From Neonectria sp. B-13 (taxonomy: Eukaryota; Ascomycota; Sordariomycetes; Hypocreales; Nectriaceae), in the NCBI GenBank assembly GCA_002682825.1, contig NOKP01000021.1:186001-250000 (forward strand): a stretch of 64,000 nt of DNA. Direction: 5' to 3'. A program made the translations under genes and the position numbers. The notes beneath the pieces are model-generated. The model made no database searches and had not been told where the DNA came from. It was given only the letters and a program-made list of their open reading frames with translations. How positions within the stretch are numbered: position 1 is the first letter of the stretch; the number at the start of each line of letters is the position of its first letter. Shown piece by piece: positions 56,303 through 64,000 of this stretch.

Positions 56303-58772
56303 GGCCGAGAGGCCGTCTGTCGACTTGCCACCATGCACGTCCCGAGCCCTGCGCGCTCAAAATATGATTTGTTCACAATTGCTTTCTGCGGAGCCTTTTC
56401 TGTTTATAGGTCTATGAGATGTCAATCTACGTTTTCACAACCATTCGAACATGTGTCATGCACTCACCAATAACCACAGGACTACCCTACAATGCGACAA
56501 CAGACAATTTCTAGTCTTCGCGTTGGCTGCACTTGAACTTTGATGGCCTCAACTTCGTCGTCTTCATTGATGTTCCCAATGAGACCCACCACTTTTCTGC
56601 ATAGTGAGCGCGTAGTCGACTATTTCACACGGCATTTATTTCCTATTTCATGTACCCAGACGAAGACGTTGTTGTCGTGGTGGGAGAAGCCATTGTTGCT
56701 GTTGTCTCCTCAACCATTGTTGCCTCCTTGACCGCCGTTGTTTCCTTAGCTGTCGTTGCCTCCTGGCCCGTCGCAGCCGGGTCCGAGGGAAGATAGCTCG
56801 CTGGCTCAGGCTCGGTTACCTCCTATGATGGACATCCCGAAACCTTCCTCGGCGGAGCTCGTCCACCGCTACAGTCGGCTCCTCGGCAGATCCCAAGCGA
56901 GTCGGAAACGTAATATATGACGGTCTCGTGCGTGTTTCTGTAGCCAGGCTCCGGTCTACATAGTAGCGGTGACGGTGCTAGTGAACAATGTGCATCCCTC
57001 AATATCGGTCTTGGCGGCGATTGGGATCGCCCAGAGCATGAACAGCCAAGAGTAAAGCCATGATTCGCCAATAGAGAAAGATGTCTAGTGGAGAGAATAC
57101 GAGTCTCCAGTATTATGAGCCAGGCGGTTTTCCTGGCAAAAGAAAGATCAATGGAAGATCGTTTACTTCCGACATCAGGGGTAATATAGACTTTGTTCTA
57201 ATTAATTACCCCATGCCCAGACCGCTGTGCCTCTCAAATATCCCGGCGAACCCATGCTCATCCGGCCTGGGGAATTGCCAACATTGCCTGTCATAAGTGA
57301 GAATGTTCTCACAAGTAATTACCGAGTGAGTCACGGGTTTCTTAAATTAAGGTGCAACTGGATAGGCATTAAAGGAACCGAAAGCCACCGTTTGGGATTT
57401 TCTGTGATTTGTTTTCTGCACATATCGGATATTCTGTCAATATGGTTATTGTTTATCTCACAGCACAGTGCGCCGTGAATATGCCATGGCCGAAAACATC
57501 AGAGCGCGTAACTCCAGGTCCAGACAATTCCCCTGTTCAGTTCGACCAACATTTTACGCCAAGCGGTTCGATTTTAGGTCAGGTTCAGACATTTATGTAG
57601 CCACTTTGTACTTGGCCGACATCAACGAGCGGAAGAGACTCAGGTGAATGCACTAATGCCTGCCGGGTCCATCGCCGTCGGCCGAGTTGCATCATGCATA
57701 ATAAATGCCATGCATGCGAATGCAGCACCGTTGTGCCATTTTGGTCTAGTGCAACGTAACACAGTGATGGCTACACGTAACAACGGACCTCGGGTCTAAC
57801 TCACCCGCTGGTATTGAGCGGGTGATGTCATGGCCCTGTGTGTTTTTATCCGTGGATCGTCTTGCCAAGACCTCCCCACGTGAGCCAGAAACACTCTCAG
57901 CTGAGAGAACAAAAGAGGTGGCAAAAGCCGAGGCGGAGCAGTGGAAACATTCACATTGGCTCGGGGGTTGGAAATGCAGATCCCAACCGCGCACGGATAT
58001 ATAGCATGTGCTTTAAACAACGGCAAAGGGGTCATTTCCTTGCATGACAAAGTGGACGTGTCTGTGCTGTTCGCCCAAAGTCAAACACTCGTATTGACCC
58101 GAAGCGAAGAATGTTCTTTGGGTGTCTAAAAATAAAGGAAACCTGATCGGCAGCTATGGCATGACCCGGCCGCGGCATCGGACATAACGGCGGGGGTTGT
58201 TTCAGAGTCTTGAATTGAATCTCGGTGTGTGGATTCATCGCAGATTCCCATGGCATTTCCACTAGGCGGACGGAGAAATTCATTACTTCGAAACGTGAGA
58301 TGCATCCGTCCCCAACAGCTTGAATCCTCAACCAACTCCTTTTTTCTTCCTTCGCTTCGGAGAATTAACATCGGATGACACCTTTCGAGAATTCTCAGCC
58401 CCAAACGGGGACGATCTGCAGCAAACGCGACGTGGCGAGGCGGGTGGATAGCTTCGCTGGATTGGATCGTGGGCACAACCCTGCGCCGCCAAGACGGCAG
58501 AGGGGCCTTTCTCGTATTGCCAGCAATCCATCCAATATGGGGTAGATGATGTCAGTTGGGTCCGCTGGCCATCGATTGTTACGAGATGATCTTCATCAGG
58601 ACCATCGGCATCGTTGCGGGAGCCGGCATATAAGAGAGCCTCCGAAGCCAGTTTGTTTTCGAATAATCCAACATCAATCCATCAACCATCCTCCTCAACA
58701 AAGCCAACTCTCAACAACACCAAACAAACAACCACCACCACCAAACAAGCAACCACCACCACCCTCTTCATC
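56303..58772. other. Gene-free stretch, 2.5 kb
   Basis: No supported gene on either strand. The right 200 bp are the phiA-like promoter: TATA-like CATATAAG near 58627 and a C/A-rich leader with repeated ACC before the ATG. A perfect hairpin-type inverted repeat lies at 57801-57824. Confidence 0.5.
57801..57824. repeat. Perfect 9-bp inverted repeat, 6-nt loop
   Basis: TCACCCGCT (57801-57809) and AGCGGGTGA (57816-57824) are exact reverse complements. It could be a CCG/CGG-type factor site or a hairpin. No neighbouring gene explains it. Confidence 0.6.
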
Positions 58773-59433
58773 ATGCAGTTCAAGAACGCCATCGTCAGCC
58801 AGCTCCTCGCTGTTGGCCTCGCCACCGCCCTTCCCCAGGCCACTCCCACCAGCACTCCTGAGGCCGGGGCTACTCCCGCAGCCTTCAACATCCTGTCGCT
58901 GCGATCCGCCAGCGACATCCACTTCTCCTCGTTCCAAGCTTCCATTGGCAACATCTTCCTCCAGCTGCCCGACCAGGGCGCCTCGTGCGATGCCGGCGAC
59001 AACCAGAGCTCCGCCACTTTCTACCTGAAGGACGGCGGCCTGTACCTGTACTCCACCAGCAACCCCCCTCAGCAGCTCTATGCCGACCGTTCAGGAATGG
59101 GTATGTCACTTCACAGTTCCTGCAAGCTGCTACATCCAGAGTGCGACTTTGGCTAACAAGATATCTACAATAGGCCAGGGCAAGCTCGGCTACATCACCG
59201 GAGCCCAGTCTCCCCCTCGCAACGGCGAGCTCACTGGCTGGACTATTGACGCCGCTGGCGACCTCACTCTCGACGGCGCGAGCTTCATCGCCTGCCCCAA
59301 CAGCATTGAGGGTGCCTGGGCCGTCTGGGTTTCTGCCGGAGTTGAACAGCCCGCTGGCAACGAGGGATGTCTGGGACTCTCCGCTCGTGTTGTTGAGAAC
59401 ACGGACCCCGTTGCCTGCCTCTACACTGAGTAA
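58773..59433 (+). CDS. Secreted cell-wall protein, phiA-like
   Basis: Two exons (58773-59100, 59174-59433), about 195 residues. A signal peptide (MQFKNAIVSQLLAVGLATALP) is followed by a proline/threonine spacer and FNILSLRSASDIHFSSFQAS, the hallmark start of phiA-type phialide and cell-wall proteins. The remainder alternates strand-like segments: SATFYLKDGGLYLYS, LTGWTIDAAGDLTLDG and NSIEGAWAVWVSAGVEQPAGNEGC. Two cysteine pairs (S-C-D and N-E-G-C, I-A-C-P and V-A-C-L) could form disulphides. Codon use is strongly C-ending, as in highly expressed fungal genes. The family is linked to cell-wall structure, conidiation and antigenicity. The specific role here is not known. Confidence 0.88.
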
Positions 59434-60446
59434 ATATGCTCCAGGTTACTTTCGCTTCTACACATATCATTTAGCACAATTATAGACTTGATTGAGGTTG
59501 CCCCACTGGGCTCACCCTACTTTTATGACCTTTCCCTCGATCATTGACGTGCATCCAACGTGACCAAGCTTTTGATTCGGAAAGGCAAGTAAATAGACAA
59601 CTTGTTTATGGTCTTGGCGATACTTGATAGTGTGAACCGAATATCGGAACTAACCCTTTCAGCACACGTGGGTTTGCCGGTCACACCTCAGGCTCTCGAG
59701 AAGATGCCTGGGAATAGTTGTAGACAGTTACAACAGAGTTTCGGTTGTCCAGATCTGTTGCAGTTTGGCCGTGGAAACAATGCAAGGAAACAAGGAGCGG
59801 GACTGTGTAACCGGGGATTGACACTCAACAGCCACGATGAATGAACATCTCCCGTACCGTATCATCAGCTTTTGATTTATTACTCGACACGTCTCTCAGA
59901 TTGTTAAGATTTCATGTCATCTTCCACTAGTAGCTCTCTGATTGAACTTGGTACAATCCTAGCTCCCCGTCGCACAAGACTCAACCGTTTCAACTGAGCG
60001 AATAACGGTTGGTTGTGCGGAGAAATGGATTGTGGCGGCACCGGCTTCTGTTAGCTGAGAGATTGTGGATTCCCGTGTGGAACTGGGCGCAAAGCGCGGA
60101 GCATACTTAGCATGGCCGGGGACGGCCGGATAGTTATGGAGACAAACGGGTAAATATCAGGCTTCTCGGGCCTTGCAGAGTCAACAAGTTACCATCCAAC
60201 GATTCTCCTTTGGAAGACGCTCTTGGCATACTGGATAACAGGCAGCACTCCAGTGTGATCCTCCCTCCATTGGTGGAGAAGCATCTTGGCATCTCCGAGT
60301 CCTAGATCGGAGGCCATCACGTGACATCTCCCTCTTGACTCTACCGAATCCGGCGCTTTTTATCAGATCATCTGATAATAAAAACCTCGCATGAACCCCT
60401 GCCGAGCCTCTTTACACCCAACCCAGCGACGCTGCGACCCGCGGCC
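59434..60446. other. Intergenic, 1 kb
   Basis: No gene seen (59602-59844 is an unsupported frame). The last 90 bp carry the iron-type GATA palindrome. Confidence 0.5.
60360..60378. promoter_or_regulatory. Perfect iron-GATA palindrome TTATCAGATcATCTGATAA
   Basis: Two inverted copies of ATCTGATAA meet with one centre base, 69 bp upstream of the ferric reductase ATG. ATCWGATAA is the known site of SreA/SRE/Fep1-type iron-sensing GATA repressors of fungi. This predicts repression in iron-rich conditions. Confidence 0.75.
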
Positions 60447-62940
60447 ATGAGGTTCGCGCTCTCTTTAGGAGTCACGATCGCCCTCGCGACAACATGGATC
60501 TCTTCGGTTGCAGCCGAGGCCCAGTCGGCGCCGGAGGTCTGCTTTGATGCCTGTCGCAACGCCCTCTACCCGGTCCATTTCGATGATATGCCGTTGGAAC
60601 AGTCGGCAGTGAACAAGACATGTCACAGCAAGCGCGGTCTGATTTCGCTGTATCTTTGCCTCGAGATCTACTGCATGCCTGAAGCCAGAGCCGCTGGGCT
60701 CGACCCTCTCAATAAAACATGCCTGAACTTCGCTCACACGGCCATCCCGCCGTTCGAGTTCGTTTCAAACTACAGCGCTGCGGACATTGAGGCCATTCGA
60801 AGGGTCGACATGAACGAGACGAAAAAGGCCAACACGACGTTTCGAGAAGTTGTGTTGCCTTCCGAAGCGCTCTTCGGCGTCTGGTGGGACACGCTGGTTT
60901 GTATCCCGGTCTTTGCGAGTTGAACCGTGCTGACCTGTGCTAGGACTCGGTGGCGTACGTTAATAATTATCACTCGTACTATGGGTATGGACTCGCCGAC
61001 GCTTTTGCGCAAAGCCTTGCTAACCAGCAACAGCGCGGCAATGCTTGTCTTCTGGGCAGTCGCGGTGGCTATTGGGGTTATGAACCATGCCATCTTGGCC
61101 CTTTCTAACACGCAGGTGGTCAGGCTCCAGTCCGCATGCCGGCTCCCCATCTATTATTCATGGCTGGTGAGCCTCATCACGGTGCCTGCCACCTTTGGAA
61201 CCCGGTGCGCTCAGAAGATTGGATGGGGCACCCTTCCACCCAGGATACAGTCCATTACGATCATTCTCTTCCTCATCGTGAACATTGTCTTTACTATTCA
61301 CGGGTACCGGATAGTGCCGGTAAACCTGTAGTAAGTTGTCCTAAGGCCTCTGAACGAAGACGCACAAGAACTCATCCCATCAGTTTCGATTCCACCGAGA
61401 AGCAAGTCCTCCGTTACGTGTCTGACCGTGCGGGCATCATCTCATTTGCAAACTTCCCCCTGATTTGGCTGTTTGGCATGAGAAACAACATGCTCATATG
61501 GTTGACGGGGTGGGACTTCGGGACCTACAACAACTTCCATCGATGGGTCGCCCGTATCGCCACTGTCCAGGCCATCGTTCACTCCGTCGGATACACAATC
61601 TTGATTTTCAAAGGTAGGGTCCCAAAACTCACAAATAGAATATCATAACTAACATCTTTGCAGAGGGCGGCTGGACTTACTTTGCCTACTGGTGGAGTTA
61701 TATGTTTTGGTGGACAGGCGAGATCGTCGGTGCCCTCAGCTCATCTCCATCAAGGACATTGCTAACTTGAAATTACAGGCAACCATAATCATGTCGCTTC
61801 TCGCTGGCTTCTCCTTCTACTGGATCCGGCGCCAGCACTACGAGTTGTTCCTCGTCGTCCACATCGGCATGTCCGTTCTCGTGCTGGTCACGATGCTTGC
61901 GTAAGAATTTCTTCACCGTGGGAAGTACAAGTGGGCCAGTAAATAGTTGCTGACAAGACCGCAGTCATGTTTCCATCTTTGACGGGGAGTACGACGGCTT
62001 CTTCTGGGTCCCGACTTTCATCTGGATGGCAGATCGCTTGTTCCGGGCCCTTCGGATCATGGCCTTCAACCCCAACTTCTGGAGAACCTGGGCGAGCGCG
62101 ACGTACAACGCGTCCTCCAACATCGTCCGCGTCAGCATCCCGTGGGGAACCAGCCTCTACAAGCCCTCGGCCGGCACGTACTACTACATCCACGTGCTCA
62201 ACGGCTCCCGCTGCTGGGAGAGCCACCCGTTCACCGTCGCCGTGCTGAACCAGGGCCAGACGACCGGCAAACTCCTCGGCGAGCAAGTCCCGCTCCTCGA
62301 AACCGACGAGACGGAGCCCTACACCGACACGGTGGATTCTCAGAGCATCGGGGCGGACAACTGCGTCATGACCTTTCTCATCCGGCCGTACGACGGGTTT
62401 ACATCACGCCTTTGCGACATGGCCGCGTCGAACTGGCCTAATAAGGCGCCCCTGCGCGTCCTCGTCGACGGGCCGTACGGACACACGCAGCCGTTCCACC
62501 TGTTCGACAACGTCGTGTTCGTCGTAGGCGGCAGTGGCATCGTCGTCGCACTATCGTACCTCCAGGTACTGACGGACGCGACATCGCCGAAGTCGGTGCA
62601 AATCCACTGGGCGGTTCGCGAGCCCGAGTTCGCGCTGGACGTGCTGCAGAGCGATATTGGTGACGCCCTGGGCAGTTCCAACTTGTCAATAGATATCCAC
62701 CTCACGTCGCACGCCCGGGACGACGGGAGGGATTGGCCGTCGCAGGTGAATATCCGGCACGGCCGCATTGATGCCCCGTCAATCATCACTTCCACGAGAG
62801 CAAAGGCGGATGATGAGAGTTTGGCCATCATCGCCTGCGGACCGGCCCAGATGGCCGATGCTGCTAGGAAGACTGTCGCGGGCATGCTGAGCAAGGGCGA
62901 TACTCGGATACAGTACTTTGAAGAAAGCTTCCAATGGTGA
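60447..62940 (+). CDS. Ferric reductase (FRE-type transmembrane metalloreductase)
   Basis: Exons are joined across introns near 60910-60943, 60986-61033, 61331-61381, 61614-61662, 61722-61779 and 61902-61963. A signal peptide (MRFALSLGVTIALATTWISSVAAEA) leads a cysteine-rich extracellular head (CFDACRNALYPV, LYLCLEIYCMPEA). The membrane part has FWAVAVAIGVMNHAILAL, haem-ligand histidines in TYNNFHRWVARIATVQAIVHSVGY and HYELFLVVHIGMSVLVLV. The FAD domain has ESHPFTVAVL (H-P-F-T motif). The NAD(P) domain has VDGPYGHTQPF, VVFVVGGSGIVVALSYL and AIIACGPAQMADA, ending with the typical FEESFQW. The enzyme reduces Fe3+ or Cu2+ at the plasma membrane using cytosolic NADPH. The length is within the family range. 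The upstream palindrome supports iron control. Confidence 0.93.
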
Positions 62941-63465
62941 TTTTTCTATATCCAGCTTAGATGGCTATTGGTTAGACCTCGGTACATAGCAGGCATGCAT
63001 GGCTTAGACTATATATATTAGAATGTGCAATTGATGATATGTGAACCTTTCACAACTAAGAGCATCATCCCGTCTCGCCTGGCGTGGTCTCAAGATGATG
63101 TTCTGAGCTGTTTGAAGAAGCATTGAAGAGTAATGGTGACATGGGACTGGCTCTTTGCCTTCGGAGCTTACACCGAGTGCCATTATAACCAGGCATCGTC
63201 GCAGACACCGCACAAAGAGGTGGAGGTCTCCAGCAGCTGACAAGGAAGGATTCAGTTCAGATATTCATTTCAGGGAAACAGTTCACAGAGACCAAAGAAG
63301 TATTGCAATAGAAGCATATTCATTCTGTTTTGTGTTGTATCTACACATTAAGCACCTATTTACTTCCCCTGTGCCGCCGCTTCTGTTCAAGTAGGTATAA
63401 TTCGCGCATGCATTAACTAGTACAAAGTCGGCTCAGACACCAGGGGTCATCGTCGGATCGAAGTC
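62941..63465. other. Convergent 3' flanks, 525 bp
   Basis: No gene seen between the ferric reductase and the sugar transporter. Confidence 0.5.
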
Positions 63466-64000
63466 TTAGACCTCGTGCTTCTCGAGGTGCTCGACGTGGT
63501 CGGCATTGGCGAAGGTGCTGGTGGGCTTCCACTTGGCCGAGGTTCGGGGAGTGCTCTCCTCCATCATCTTGTCGACCTGCTCCAGGGTCAGGCCCTTGGT
63601 CTCGGGGACCAGGAAGTAGGAGTAGACGAAGGCGCAGGTGCAAAGACCGCCCCAGATGAAGAAGACGGACGACTTCAGGTTACCCTTAGTCTCGCCGACC
63701 ATGTAGGGAGTGATGACAGCAATGATGGTGTTCCAGAGCCAGTTGGAGGCAGTGGACAGGCCGACACCGCGCGATCGGATGGGGAGAGGGAAGATCTCGC
63801 CGATGACGATCCAGGCACCAGGGCCCCAGGTGGAGGCGAAGAAGAAGATGAAGATGGCGATGAAGGCAATCTGGGCGTTGACGGCAGCGATGTTGTCGGC
63901 GATGGACTGATCAGGGTCGTTGGGATCGGGGTGGGTCTTGTTGAAACCAACAGTGACACCGATGATACCAACGAGGAACTGGCAGACGAGCATGCCGAAG
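63466..64000 (-). CDS. MFS sugar transporter, C-terminal part (runs off right edge)
   Basis: The minus-strand frame enters at the window edge and stops at 63466. It carries the last membrane segments of a sugar-porter: AFIAIFIFFFASTWGPGAWIVIGEIFPLPIRSRGVGLSTASNWLWN, with the P-L-x-x-R-S-R-G motif. The family end signature PETKGLTLEQVDKMMEES follows. The visible 175 or so residues contain no intron, and codons are strongly biased to C, indicating high expression. It is similar to fungal hexose transporters of the HXT/RCO-3 type. Substrate specificity and N-terminus are not visible. It is convergent with the ferric reductase. Confidence 0.93.
   Translation of the reverse strand, partial: FGMLVCQFLVGIIGVTVGFNKTHPDPNDPDQSIADNIAAVNAQIAFIAIFIFFFASTWGPGAWIVIGEIFPLPIRSRGVGLSTASNWLWNTIIAVITPYMVGETKGNLKSSVFFIWGGLCTCAFVYSYFLVPETKGLTLEQVDKMMEESTPRTSAKWKPTSTFANADHVEHLEKHEV

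Noticed and set aside
58682..59109. Long antisense frames opposite the phiA-like gene
   Set aside because: They mirror the strong codon bias of the sense gene and have glycine-rich, non-family products.
1..64000. CRISPR array, prokaryotic operon, PKS/NRPS cluster, transposase or reverse transcriptase
   Set aside because: No direct-repeat/spacer pattern or matching protein motifs were seen on either strand.

Overview
The window is nuclear DNA of a filamentous ascomycete (Pezizomycotina). Genes are split by short introns of about 45-65 bp with GT/AG ends, Zn2Cys6 regulators are frequent, and fungal-type families (phiA-like wall protein, HeLo/pseudokinase, ferric reductase, AAT permease) are present. 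There are no operons, rRNA or recognisable tRNA genes, and no PKS or NRPS. I rebuilt exon structures by hand from frame continuity and splice signals, so exon edges are models.

Layout. (1) 1-6.4 kb: a compact five-gene block. A Zn2Cys6 regulator (cut by the left edge) is divergent from a succinyl-CoA ligase alpha-type gene. A beta-type gene, a GFA-fold zinc enzyme and a mitochondrial dicarboxylate-type carrier follow. Seven exact copies of TCGGCTAT/ATAGCCGA lie in the promoters of these five genes and in no other promoter I could see. This is the best candidate for an undescribed regulon. (2) 7.2-11.1 kb: an SRPK-like kinase and a cyclase-family hydrolase. (3) 11.1-14.8 kb: no gene seen. (4) 14.9-27.2 kb: a nutrient-use block with an amino-acid permease, an L-2-hydroxyglutarate dehydrogenase-like flavoenzyme, a peroxisomal FMN 2-hydroxyacid oxidase, a class II aldolase, a Zn2Cys6 regulator and a second amino-acid transporter. 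(5) 29-37 kb: a secreted TupA-like binding protein, a Zn2Cys6 regulator, a Gfo/Idh/MocA dehydrogenase and a P450. (6) 38.7-46.5 kb: a second catabolic block made of two divergent pairs, cupin/FAH hydrolase and MFS/Zn2Cys6 regulator. Both divergent promoters carry TCGGnCCGA palindromes.

(7) 47-55 kb: a decaying region. It holds a large fungal-family pseudogene with stops and frameshifts, a HeLo-pseudokinase gene with one frameshift, and a divergent kinase gene that lost part of its N-lobe, carries a C-homopolymer frameshift and ends in a higher-order repeat. (8) 55.5-64 kb: a small conserved fungal protein, a phiA-like secreted protein, a ferric reductase with a perfect iron-GATA palindrome just upstream, and the 3' end of a sugar transporter cut by the right edge.

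Working model (inference): each catabolic block pairs a Zn2Cys6 regulator with enzymes and a transporter. In block 1 the enzymes look mitochondrial (acyl-CoA ligase plus dicarboxylate exchange). In block 4, 2-hydroxyacids are oxidised in mitochondria and peroxisomes. In block 6 an imported acid would be opened by the cupin and hydrolysed by the FAH-fold enzyme.
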